Source of the DNA: Methyloglobulus sp.
GTDB taxonomy: Bacteria > Pseudomonadota > Gammaproteobacteria > Methylococcales > Methylomonadaceae
Length of the DNA stretch: 9,529 nucleotides
Assembly (NCBI GenBank): GCA_013140405.1
Contig: JABFSV010000218.1
Span: 1 to 9,529 of the forward strand
Direction of reading: 5' to 3'
The stretch's first letter is position 1. Every line of letters starts with the position of its first letter. Below, in pieces: positions 1-6,077 of the stretch. The position numbers were made by a program, and so were the translations under genes. Under the pieces are notes generated by a model. That model was not told the origin of the DNA. It did no database searches and saw only the letters and a program-made list of their open reading frames with translations.

Positions 1-529
1 GGCGTAACGGCTTTAATCCTGGACGTATTCGCTGTCCCTCTGCAATCCATCTTAATTCATCCTCCAGCAATCTTGCGTTCCCCAGTTCCTCAAGCCCTTT
101 TTTTATCTTCTTGGGATCGGGGGTTTGGCTTATTAGGTCTGGGGTATGGTGTTTGCCTTGCTTCATTTCTTGCGTTCGTCTGTCCATCACCTCCCCTAGA
201 AGGTCGGAAATAAGTTTGGCATCCTGGAATAGCCGCTGCTTTTCAGCATGGGCAAAATGTATTCCTAGCCCCTTACTGAGCATGACCTCAAATTCTCCTG
301 TAACAAGAATATTGCCATCCATAATAGTGTTACCTACACTTAGGTGCCTGTATCGCAAAAGTGTTTCGCAACAGGCGTGGGCAAGTGGTTTCATTTTCTC
401 ATCTATCTCTGGGTACATATCTTCGGCAATAGCCTCATTCAAAACAAAGTCGATGCCATCTTTATCGCGCAATTCAAATCGGAATAAAAAAAGAGATGCC
501 TCGTTCCCCGCTATATTTTTCAAATTCAC
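1..529 (-). CDS. Hypothetical protein, C-terminus cut by window edge
   Basis: This is an open frame on the minus strand that runs off the left edge, giving about 176 visible codons with no stop. I do not recognise the family. The visible part is charged and mostly helical-looking, starts near NIAGNEASLFLFRFELRD, has a Cys-Cys pair (HACCETLL) and a Lys-rich stretch (DPKKIKKGLEEL); I see no signal peptide or membrane segment. The start is uncertain: GTG at 529 has AAGG four bases upstream, and TTG at 523 has GAGG five bases upstream. It follows the stop of the 100-codon gene (547-549) by 17 bases, so it is probably the fourth gene of the mobC-relaxase transcript. A role in mobilization is only inferred from position. 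Confidence 0.7.
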   Translation of the reverse strand, partial: MNLKNIAGNEASLFLFRFELRDKDGIDFVLNEAIAEDMYPEIDEKMKPLAHACCETLLRYRHLSVGNTIMDGNILVTGEFEVMLSKGLGIHFAHAEKQRLFQDAKLISDLLGEVMDRRTQEMKQGKHHTPDLISQTPDPKKIKKGLEELGNARLLEDELRWIAEGQRIRPGLKPLR

Positions 530-546
530 CTCACCTTCAAGAGCAG

Positions 547-849
547 TCAACTATATTGGCGGAATATCTTAATTATTTGCTTATCGCCTTGTTGGCTGTA
601 TGCCCATTCAACAGAGACGGGACGAAAATTAGCCAACCTTATGATTGCCTGGAGATCGTCAAGTGTTCTGAAAGACCCGGTGGCATTTATGTCCGATAAA
701 AATTTGATGGTGTATTTCCGATTGGGATGTTTCAAATACAGGTTCTTTACCAGCAACCCATCAGCGCATTCAAAGCTAAGTTGTAAATGCGGCTCAGGCT
801 TGTCTAAGGCAAATATTTTCCACTTAATAATAGCCGAGGTAAATGCCAA
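547..849 (-). CDS. Small hypothetical protein downstream of relaxase
   Basis: A 100-codon frame of unknown family. It starts at TTG (847-849), with GAGG six bases upstream as ribosome binding site; no ATG gives a comparable product. The protein is soluble-looking and basic, with alternating hydrophobic strands near the start (AIIKWKIFAL, LQLSFECADGLLVKNLYL), a KHPNRKYTIKFL segment, and a helix around LDDLQAIIRLANFRPVSVEW. It lies 17 bases after the relaxase stop and 17 bases before the next gene, so the three probably share one transcript. Small genes after a relaxase often encode relaxosome accessory or host-interaction proteins, but nothing in this sequence proves that here. Confidence 0.65.
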   Translation of the reverse strand: MAFTSAIIKWKIFALDKPEPHLQLSFECADGLLVKNLYLKHPNRKYTIKFLSDINATGSFRTLDDLQAIIRLANFRPVSVEWAYSQQGDKQIIKIFRQYS

Positions 850-866
850 AGCTAGCCTCGCACAAA

Positions 867-2063
867 CTATCTTTCATGGGAAAAATCATCGCCCCGCTGG
901 ACGGGCTTGTCAACAACCGGCGGTTTGCTGGCCGCTTCTGCTGCACGTAGCCTGTCTTTGTCAGCCAGGACTTGTTCCTTTAAAAGCTGATGGTCTGTTT
1001 TGACAGGGTACAGGTTTTTGACAAATTCCAGCACGCGGTCAGCATCCTTGTTATTCCCTGCTTCACGTAACGCCGTTGCGGTCGCCAACCAATCCTTGAC
1101 CACGTTGGCACGGGTAGCGGCCAATTTTTCTTTGCGTGACGCATCAGGTTTAGACCCGTTATATATCTCGTCCAAGACGCTTGTATAGCGGCTATTTTGT
1201 AATGTTGAAGCGACTGGCCCGTTACGTCCATTTTTCTTACCCTGCCCTTCTGTGCGCCATTTATCAAGACGTTCTTGGTGCTGGTGGATGTTGCTTTTTG
1301 CGCTGCTTTTGCCCTTCCCGCGCAATGCCGATGGCGTGGCATTGGCCTGTACGCCCTGTTCCCTTAAGGCGTGGGCGAACTGCTCACGCCACAACCGTAA
1401 GGTGTCTTTACGGATATAAAGCCGTTCCCCGGTTTCGCTGACGGCCTTGACGACCAGGTGGACATGCGGGTTCTTGCCGGATTCGGTCTTTTCATGCCGT
1501 GGGTCGGTGGCGGGGTCATGCAAGACCATTGCATAGCGGTGGTTAAGCGCAAAGTTTTCACGGGCGAACGCCTGTGCCGCTGCGAGGACGGTATGGGGTG
1601 GCGTGCCTTGGGGCATGGATAGTACGATGTTGTGGACTTGCTTGCCCCTGGAATCTTTGACCGCCTTGCCGTTTTTGTCGGTTGCCCCTGGCTCAGGGGC
1701 TTGGCGGTTGTGGTTTTTGGCATTGGCGCTTTTGCTGATGTCTAGCTTCCAATCCTCGACTAAAAACTGGGACACGTCCTTCCCGTTCAACACTTCGCCT
1801 TCATCGGTATGGACATCGAGTTTCCCGTGGCGGTCGATATAGGAAAGGTGAGCTTGTGCCGTTCCGGTGTCACGGCCTCCCCCCGTCACCTTGACCATCA
1901 CCTCCGGCACATGGTTTAGGGTTCGGTTCATGGCCGCAATCGCTTCTGGGGAGGCCGGGTTGAAAAGGGGTCGCGCTGACGCACCCTTCCTGCCTCTGCT
2001 CCATAACTCGATTCCTGCTCCGTTCTTGTCCCTGATAACGGCTGCTGTGCGTTTTTTAGGCAT
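867..2063 (-). CDS. mobA: MOBP-type relaxase (MobA/TraI/VirD2-like)
   Basis: A 398-residue relaxase expected to nick oriT and become covalently attached to the 5' end of the transferred strand. Motif I is visible as AHLSYIDRHGKL (residues 71-82), with Y75 the likely nucleophile. Motif III is NPHVHLVVKA (198-207), giving the metal-binding His pair H200 and H202; HNIVLSMPQG (144-153) and RYAMVLHDPATD lie between them as expected. The C-terminal third is basic and helical with no primase or helicase domain, so this is a short relaxase compared with RP4 TraI. The ATG at 2063 overlaps the end of mobC by eight bases and has GGAG seven bases upstream, suggesting translational coupling. The gene ends in TAG. 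Relaxase identity is firm; the subfamily is inferred from the motifs and the IncP-like nic sequence nearby. Confidence 0.9.
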   Translation of the reverse strand: MPKKRTAAVIRDKNGAGIELWSRGRKGASARPLFNPASPEAIAAMNRTLNHVPEVMVKVTGGGRDTGTAQAHLSYIDRHGKLDVHTDEGEVLNGKDVSQFLVEDWKLDISKSANAKNHNRQAPEPGATDKNGKAVKDSRGKQVHNIVLSMPQGTPPHTVLAAAQAFARENFALNHRYAMVLHDPATDPRHEKTESGKNPHVHLVVKAVSETGERLYIRKDTLRLWREQFAHALREQGVQANATPSALRGKGKSSAKSNIHQHQERLDKWRTEGQGKKNGRNGPVASTLQNSRYTSVLDEIYNGSKPDASRKEKLAATRANVVKDWLATATALREAGNNKDADRVLEFVKNLYPVKTDHQLLKEQVLADKDRLRAAEAASKPPVVDKPVQRGDDFSHER

Positions 2064-2619
2064 AGTCGCTCTCCCAACTGGTTTGGTTAGTTCTTACGAT
2101 GTCATCAATGGTTTCGCTGGCATGGCGCATTTCCTCACGTGCTTGGTCGATCAGGTCGATCACCGTGTCCTGCTGGGGCGAAACGCCTGTATGGGCAAGT
2201 TTGACCAATTGGTTCAAGTTGCGGCCAATGGCAGCGAGCTGGTTAGAAGTGACCGCCAACAATGACAATTCATTTTTTGGCAAGGCCGGGTTCTTTGTCC
2301 GCCACGACCGTAGGATAAGCCTCATGACGGTGCTGGTTGTGAGGCTACGGGCGGCTGCGTAATGTTTGATGAATCTCTCGTCCCCTGGCAGCGGCCAAAA
2401 ATTAATGTTTCCTGCAATCGCTAGGTCATCCCCCTGCCCTTCGTTATTGGCAACAGGCAACGCTTGCGGTAAACCACGGCCTTCTTGTAGCAGCAGGTCG
2501 ATTTGTGGCAACACGAGTTTGGTCACGTCTACGCGCTGCGTTATCGCCATCGCTACCAACGCAGCTTTCTTTTCGGGGCTGATCCGCAGGTTTAGGGCGA
2601 CGGTCTTTGTTGATGCCAT
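2056..2619 (-). CDS. mobC: MobC-family relaxosome accessory protein with two RHH-like segments
   Basis: A 187-residue protein whose C-terminal part carries the MobC signature (ELSLLAVTSNQLAAIGRNLNQLVKL, in pieces from residue 117 to 141). MobC/TraJ-type proteins bind next to nic and help the relaxase open and cut oriT. The N-terminus (about 5-47) has a ribbon-helix-helix pattern: a short strand VALNLRIS followed by two helices. A second strand-helix-helix segment follows at about 70-106 (INFWPLPGD, then two helices to LILRSW), so the protein may hold two DNA-binding units in one chain. The ATG at 2619 has AAGGA eight bases upstream and is the first leftward gene after oriT. It is coupled to the relaxase by an eight-base overlap. 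Confidence 0.85.
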   Translation of the reverse strand: MASTKTVALNLRISPEKKAALVAMAITQRVDVTKLVLPQIDLLLQEGRGLPQALPVANNEGQGDDLAIAGNINFWPLPGDERFIKHYAAARSLTTSTVMRLILRSWRTKNPALPKNELSLLAVTSNQLAAIGRNLNQLVKLAHTGVSPQQDTVIDLIDQAREEMRHASETIDDIVRTNQTSWESDYA

Positions 2620-2639
2620 GTTGGGTGTCCTTTTAACTT

Positions 2640-2700
2640 AAATAAAGTGTAACACATTCATGATGGTAAGTCTATCCTGCCCTATATTATTTACGTTTTT
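2640..2700 (+). other. Origin of transfer (oriT) with IncP-type nic core
   Basis: CTATCCTGCCC at 2672-2682 matches the RP4 (IncP) nic core over 11 consecutive bases. By analogy the relaxase would cut the plus strand between G2679 and C2680. A short perfect inverted repeat GTGT-A-ACAC (2646-2654) lies on the 5' side of nic, where an accessory protein could bind. The site sits between the divergent mobC and stbA/traK-like genes, as oriT does in RP4. If cut as in RP4, the strand beginning at C2680 would enter the recipient first, carrying the stb-like operon ahead of the mob genes. Boundaries are approximate. Confidence 0.75.
2653..2675 (-). promoter_or_regulatory. Possible mobC promoter inside oriT
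   Basis: On the minus strand, TTACCA and TTTATT can be read 17 bases apart just upstream of mobC, four of six matches each to the sigma-70 boxes. They overlap the GTGTaACAC repeat and lie next to nic, which would let relaxosome binding repress the mob genes. The boxes are weak and the position approximate. Confidence 0.25.
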
Positions 2701-2919
2701 GGGCTTTAGGGGTCTAGGCATCAGGTCTTGAGGGGTTAAAGTATTAAGGCATTGATATTGTATGCCTATTAGACAGGTAGCAGGGCAATCAGTCGGGGTG
2801 AAGGGGCGGAATGCGGTAAGCAAGGCGGGGAATGGGTTCAGGGCAATAATATGACAATAAACTCCTATTTCATAACATTTAACGGCACTTATTGTCATTA
2901 TGTGTTCATTTAATAACAG
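2701..2919. other. Non-coding region between nic and the stb-like operon
   Basis: No gene is supported here. The segment holds AGGCAT...ATGCCT (2747-2752 and 2762-2767, nine-base loop) and a G-rich plus-strand stretch (2795-2843) with five runs of three or four G. From 2851 on it holds copies of a TTATTGWCA motif described separately. These could be accessory protein sites, a single-strand initiation site or operators; the sequence alone does not decide. Confidence 0.5.
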
Positions 2920-2931
2920 TTATTGACAATA
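2851..2931. repeat. TTATTGWCA motif repeats, possible operators of the stb-like operon
   Basis: ATGACAATAA (2851-2860) and TTATTGTCAT (2889-2898) form a perfect 10-base inverted repeat. A third, forward copy TTATTGACA (2920-2928) is 31 bases after the second, about three helical turns. The latter two copies are each preceded by CATTTAA (2876-2882 and 2907-2913), making an imperfect 31-base tandem repeat. The third copy contains the -35 box of the proposed promoter, so binding there could control the operon. The likely ligand is the StbA/TraK-like protein encoded just downstream; R388 StbA is known to bind repeats upstream of its own operon. Confidence 0.5.
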
Positions 2932-2951
2932 TTCGCTTATAATGGTACAAA
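2923..2951 (+). promoter_or_regulatory. Promoter of the stbABC/traKLM-like operon
   Basis: TTGACA (2923-2928) is followed after 17 bases by TACAAA (2946-2951), preceded by TGG as an extended -10. Transcription would start near 2958, about 27 bases before the GTG at 2985. A perfect TATAAT at 2938-2943 is only nine bases from TTGACA and has no good -35 box of its own. Confidence 0.5.
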
Positions 2952-2984
2952 ATAAGCTGATATATGCCTTTTTAATAACACCGT

Positions 2985-3473
2985 GTGCCAAATAATATGG
3001 ACAGTAAGGCGATTGCCGATAGTTTGCGAAAACTGGCCAGCGACAAGTCGAAACGAAACAAGACGGGCATCCTGCGCGAAGTGTTTGATGATATTGAGGC
3101 GTGTTTGGCGGCAGGGATTTCGCAAACCGATGTGGTCAAGGTACTCAACGACCACGGCCTGGAAATGACCTATGGCACATTCGGGACAACCTTACGGCGG
3201 CTCAGGCTGCAAAGGGACAAGCGCAGCACCGCTAACCGACAACCCGCAACCAGGCAAAAGGCCGATCCCATTGGCCGCTCAGATGAAAACACGGCATCAG
3301 TCGAAACCGAAGCGCAAGCCGACAGCAGCGGAGGACAACCTGACAACCAACAAACGATCTTCAACCCCAGCGACTTGAGGGAACTCTTAAACAAAAAAGT
3401 GGACCTGGTGGCGTTGGCTAAAATTGGCAAAGAACTGAACAGGAAGCGAAAACATGAAAAACGTGGTGATTAA
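2985..3473 (+). CDS. StbA/TraK-like DNA-binding protein
   Basis: A 162-residue basic protein. Residues about 25-75 form a compact helical region (GILREVFDDIEACLAAGISQ, then TDVVKVLNDHGLEMTYGTFGTTLRRLRLQR). This is the pattern seen in plasmid StbA, TraK and related proteins: a helix reading as 'how many / sowing' repeats, then a helix-turn-helix-like recognition region. A hydrophilic, low-complexity linker (about 80-125) leads to a basic C-terminal tail. The first frame codon is GTG at 2985; ATG at 2997 would shorten it by four residues. Neither has a clear Shine-Dalgarno sequence. The gene overlaps the ATPase gene by 20 bases. Likely role: binding the repeats beside oriT to regulate the operon and assist segregation or transfer. 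The family call rests on pattern and gene order. Confidence 0.7.
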   Translation: MPNNMDSKAIADSLRKLASDKSKRNKTGILREVFDDIEACLAAGISQTDVVKVLNDHGLEMTYGTFGTTLRRLRLQRDKRSTANRQPATRQKADPIGRSDENTASVETEAQADSSGGQPDNQQTIFNPSDLRELLNKKVDLVALAKIGKELNRKRKHEKRGD

Positions 3474-4170
3474 TTTTTCGGGCAATGTGGGCAAGTCAAC
3501 CGTAGCCGCGCATTTGCTAAAACCCAGGATGAACAATGCAACCTTGTTCAGTATTGAAACGCTCAATGATTCTGCGGAAACTGATGGGGTGGACGTAGAA
3601 ACCTACAAAGGCAAAAAATTCAAGGAACTCCAGGAGGAAATCTTTTTGCTGGAGGATGCGATTGTCGATGTCGGGGCCTCCAATGTGGAGGACTTTATCA
3701 ACCTGATGACGCAATATCATGACTCCCACAAGCAGTTCGATTACTTTATCTTGCCGACCGTCAAGGAAAAGAAACAGACGATTGACACCATCAACACCAT
3801 TGAGGCGCTGTTCGCCCTTGGGATACCCAAAAATAAAATCCGCGTCATCATGAACAAGGTTGAAATGGATGATGAGGTCACGGAGGAATTCAAGGTGTTG
3901 TTCGGCTTGGAAGCGACTGAGAAAACTTTTGTCATCAATGAAAAGAGCGTCATTTACAACAATGAGGCATTTGACCAATGCAAAGACCTGGGTGTGCCGC
4001 TGGCCGATATTGTGGCCGACCAAACCGATTACCGTGCCAAAGCAAAAGTTGCCAAGGATGCCGGAAACCAAGTCGAAGCGTCCCGCTGCATTAATTTATG
4101 CCTATTGAAAATGGTGGCAACTACGGCGGACAACAATCTTGACCAGGTGTTCAAGACCTTGTTCAAATGA
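3454..4170 (+). CDS. StbB/TraL-like ParA-type ATPase
   Basis: A 238-residue P-loop protein of the ParA/MinD type, as found second in plasmid stbABC and traKLM operons. The N-terminus MKNVVINFSGNVGKSTVAAH contains a Walker A variant SGNVGKST (residues 9-16) in place of the usual KGGVGKT; a SGNVGK form is what I recall for StbB relatives. EIFLLEDAIVDVGASNVEDF follows at about the Walker A-prime/B position, with Asp residues in the expected hydrophobic context, then DYFILPTVKEKKQTIDTINT and KIRVIMNKVE, typical of the fold. The ATG at 3454 has AGGAAG seven bases upstream and lies inside the previous gene; the stop overlaps the next start as ATGA. StbB in R388 is needed for transfer and positioning; that role is inferred here. 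Confidence 0.8.
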   Translation: MKNVVINFSGNVGKSTVAAHLLKPRMNNATLFSIETLNDSAETDGVDVETYKGKKFKELQEEIFLLEDAIVDVGASNVEDFINLMTQYHDSHKQFDYFILPTVKEKKQTIDTINTIEALFALGIPKNKIRVIMNKVEMDDEVTEEFKVLFGLEATEKTFVINEKSVIYNNEAFDQCKDLGVPLADIVADQTDYRAKAKVAKDAGNQVEASRCINLCLLKMVATTADNNLDQVFKTLFK

Positions 4171-4649
4171 ACAAGAAAACCGCCGCCCCTGCCCCACGTT
4201 CGCATAAGGAAGCCGTTGCTGCCCTCATGTTTGGGGAAATTGACACATTGTTGGATAAGGTTGAGGCATTAAGGGCTGCGGTTGACAACGCAACCGACAA
4301 GCACCTGGAGACCATAAAACAGCTTGAAGCCGCCAGCGACACCTACCATCAAGCAGTCCTGGCCGCAAACCTGCGCTCGAAAAAAGACATGATGACCTAT
4401 CTTGAAACAATGTCTAAAACCCATGTCGCATTCACGGTCGAAGAGCAACGTACCGCGCTACAAACGATAGTCCGTGATGCAGTGGGCAATGAGGTCACCG
4501 CATTAAAGAAAATGTTGTCGGGGATCAGCGCGAACCATCTGCCCTCATTCAAAGGCTGGTGGGGGTTCATTTTGATGGCTTGCATGATAACGGCTATGGT
4601 AAGCAGCGCAATGACGGTTGCGTTCCTGAAACAGGCGGGGCTAATCTAG
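4167..4649 (+). CDS. StbC/TraM-like coiled-coil membrane-anchored protein
   Basis: A 160-residue protein, third in the operon and joined to the ATPase by a four-base ATGA overlap. Residues about 15-110 are helical and rich in Glu, Lys, Ala and Leu, suggesting a coiled coil. A single hydrophobic segment (about 131-154, beginning WWGFILMACMITAMV) precedes a six-residue tail, so the protein is probably tail-anchored in the inner membrane with its N-terminal part in the cytoplasm. RP4 TraM and proteins in the same position of other mobilization regions have a similar length and layout. It could link the ATPase to the membrane or to the coupling machinery. Function is inferred from operon position; sequence similarity was not tested. 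The gene ends in TAG. Confidence 0.65.
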   Translation: MNKKTAAPAPRSHKEAVAALMFGEIDTLLDKVEALRAAVDNATDKHLETIKQLEAASDTYHQAVLAANLRSKKDMMTYLETMSKTHVAFTVEEQRTALQTIVRDAVGNEVTALKKMLSGISANHLPSFKGWWGFILMACMITAMVSSAMTVAFLKQAGLI

Positions 4650-4704
4650 CACAGGGCAAAAATAGTTTGGTTGCGATTTTTCAGGTATGTGTGCTTCCAG
4701 ATCA

Positions 4705-5016
4705 TCACGCTGTAAGGTGCCGATCCCCATTCGCTACCGTGCGCGTTGGCAACGTATTAATACTACTGCCCGCTTCGTGTTCGGCAAGGCGTAGATCATA
4801 AGAAACCTGCAAATTAAGCCAGAATCCGGGGCTTGTCCCAAACCAATGACCAAGGCGCAAGGCGGTGTCGCCTGTAATGCGGCGTTTGCCGTTTATAATT
4901 TGGCTAATACGGTTCGGCGGCACGTCAATTTGACGGGCAAGCTCTGTCGGGCTAACCTCGATTTCTTCAAGTTCCCCGGCTAAAATCTCCCCCGGATGGA
5001 TGGATGGTCGTATCAT
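4705..5016 (-). CDS. higA: HigA-family antitoxin (XRE helix-turn-helix)
   Basis: A 103-residue antitoxin opening with the family signature MIRPSIHPGEIL. The helix-turn-helix runs through SPTELARQIDVPPNRISQII and NGKRRITGDTALRLGHWFGT, followed by SPGFWLNLQVSYDLRLAE, all typical of HigA. It neutralises HigB and binds its own promoter. The start at 5016 is preferred over upstream in-frame codons because it gives the conserved N-terminus and has AGGA eight bases upstream. The gene begins 16 bases after the higB stop, so the two are co-transcribed with toxin first, the characteristic higBA order. The last 15 or so residues (from about INTLPTRTV) look unlike the family and may be a local extension. 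Confidence 0.92.
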   Translation of the reverse strand: MIRPSIHPGEILAGELEEIEVSPTELARQIDVPPNRISQIINGKRRITGDTALRLGHWFGTSPGFWLNLQVSYDLRLAEHEAGSSINTLPTRTVANGDRHLTA

Positions 5017-5032
5017 GACTTTTGTCCTCTCT

Positions 5033-5317
5033 CTAATGGTAATCAACGATTTCCACGCTTGATGCACCGGAATCGCCGTCTACCCATTCAAAACATAGCC
5101 GCCATTTGTCATTGATGCGGACACTGAATTGCCCTTGCCGATCACCTCTAAGCACCTCCAGTCGATTACTTGGCAAGGCGCGAAGATCAGCAAGGCTGGT
5201 GGCGGCATCCAAAATTTCGATGCGTTTCCATGTTTGCCGCTCAAAAGCATGGAATTCACGGACAAACTCCCCGGCAATGAAAGCCTGGGTGCGTTTGTCT
5301 TTATAGCTCAAAATCAT
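5033..5317 (-). CDS. higB: HigB-family toxin (RelE-like mRNA interferase)
   Basis: A 94-residue toxin expected to cleave mRNA on the ribosome. It opens MILSYKDKRTQAFIAGEFV, the usual HigB N-terminus, and contains the conserved core NRLEVLRGDRQGQFSVRIND followed by KWRLCFEW. Length and motifs fit the family throughout, with no sign of damage. The start at 5317 is chosen because it matches the family; an in-frame ATG at 5335 would add six hydrophobic residues but lies upstream of, or within, the likely promoter. No Shine-Dalgarno sequence precedes 5317. The gene ends in TAG. On a plasmid the pair would penalise cells that lose it. Confidence 0.92.
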   Translation of the reverse strand: MILSYKDKRTQAFIAGEFVREFHAFERQTWKRIEILDAATSLADLRALPSNRLEVLRGDRQGQFSVRINDKWRLCFEWVDGDSGASSVEIVDYH

Positions 5318-5322
5318 GGCTA

Positions 5323-5351
5323 ATATTAACATCATTGACGTTATACGTCAA
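5323..5351 (-). promoter_or_regulatory. higBA promoter
   Basis: On the minus strand TTGACG (5346-5351) is 17 bases from TAATAT (5323-5328). This would start transcription at about 5316, almost on the higB ATG, implying a leaderless or nearly leaderless message. An alternative -10, TATAAC (5340-5345), would give a short leader but lacks a recognisable -35. Confidence 0.45.
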
Positions 5352-5358
5352 ACGTATA
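5335..5358. promoter_or_regulatory. Overlapping palindromes, probable HigA operator
   Basis: Two perfect 7-3-7 inverted repeats share an arm region: TTGACGT-TAT-ACGTCAA (5335-5351) and TATACGT-CAA-ACGTATA (5342-5358). They cover the -35 box of the higBA promoter. HigA-type antitoxins bind such palindromes to repress their own operon, so this is the likely operator. Confidence 0.65.
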
Positions 5359-5405
5359 TCATTCCTGTTCGGCAGCATAGACACCAAAATTGACACTCAA
5401 CACCC

Positions 5406-6077
5406 CTACTTACATAGTTTTTCACAGGGAATCCCGTCCCCATCGCGATCAAGCTTTGCGGCCCCGCATTCTTTTAGGTAGTACATGGCTTCGGCACAGG
5501 ACTTCATGCTTTTGCAGAAAGCATTCTTGCCTCCGCACGAGAAGGTTTCCGAATGGGGGATATTAAGGAATCTTGCGGGTGTTGTGGCTGGTATCTTTGG
5601 GTGGCGGAAGTCCCAAGGGGGAATAGGGTTTGGGTCTGCCCACAAACCGATTTTCTTGCTCCTCGCCTACTTTTCCAAATCGTCAATGCTTTGGTCCGTC
5701 AGGTATTTTTGGTATGCCCAGGCCATGCCGCGCCTTACCTGTTCGGCATTGGCGTCCACGCCATCGCAGTACAACCTGACCAATGACCGGCGGTATTTGT
5801 CCTTGCCCTTAACCACTGCTTGAACGGTTTTTTTAAAACATAACTCGGACAAAGACTTTTTCGACTCCTGACCACCTTTCTGCTTTTTTTCGGGAGCGTC
5901 TATCTCGATCAACCTTGCCTTCACCTGTGTTTTGTTTGCTGTTAACAAAGTCAAGGTATCGCCATCACTAACCCCGACAACGCGCGCTTCAAAGGTGTCG
6001 GCATATAATGATGCGGATAATCCCAGGATTACCACTGCAAAACAGGCCAGCAAAAAATTACCGCGCTCTTTCATCAT
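5406..6077 (-). pseudogene. Secreted SNase-like nuclease with Excalibur domain, broken by in-frame TAG
   Basis: A staphylococcal-nuclease-type gene of 223 codons with one internal TAG at 5667-5669 (codon 137). Before it lie a signal peptide (KERGNFLLACFAVVILGL, likely cleavage after SLYA, residue 26) and most of the nuclease domain: VVGVSDGDTLTLL, RLIEIDAPE (R55, D60, E63), E71, and DKYRRSLVRLY with R97. After it the same frame continues with the family's usual C-terminal sequence ARSKKIGLWADPNPIPPWDF and a Cys-rich Excalibur calcium-binding motif ending DRDGDGIPCEKLC. The TAG replaces a codon that is normally Glu (LEK-E-ARSKK), one base from GAG or AAG. The start (ATG 6077, or 6074) lies inside the end of the kinase gene. 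Truncation would remove the last helix and Excalibur. Read-through or sequencing error are alternatives. Confidence 0.85.

Noticed and set aside
111..572. 153-codon plus-strand frame at the left end
   Set aside because: It is antisense to the minus-strand hypothetical gene, Ser/Ile-rich and without a ribosome binding site; the minus frame is better placed in the mob operon.
2638..2898. 86-codon minus-strand frame across the oriT region
   Set aside because: It spans the nic site and operator repeats, has no recognisable motif or ribosome binding site and composition unlike a protein.
2938..2943. TATAAT as the -10 box of the stb-like operon
   Set aside because: Only nine bases from TTGACA and no acceptable -35 at 16-18 bases; the TGGTACAAA box fits spacing better.
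3517..4071. 184-codon minus-strand frame inside the ATPase gene
   Set aside because: It is the antisense shadow of a clear P-loop protein.
4658..4681. AAAAAT...ATTTTT dyad between the convergent stbC-like and higA genes as a terminator
   Set aside because: The stem is six A-T pairs with a 12-base loop, too weak to call.
5406..5645. Excalibur segment as a separate 79-codon gene starting at TTG
   Set aside because: It is in frame with the nuclease and begins inside the family's conserved C-terminal sequence, so it is the rest of the same gene.
6036..6047. Possible lipobox (LLAC) in the nuclease signal peptide
   Set aside because: The Cys lies too early and within the hydrophobic core; cleavage after SLYA fits better.
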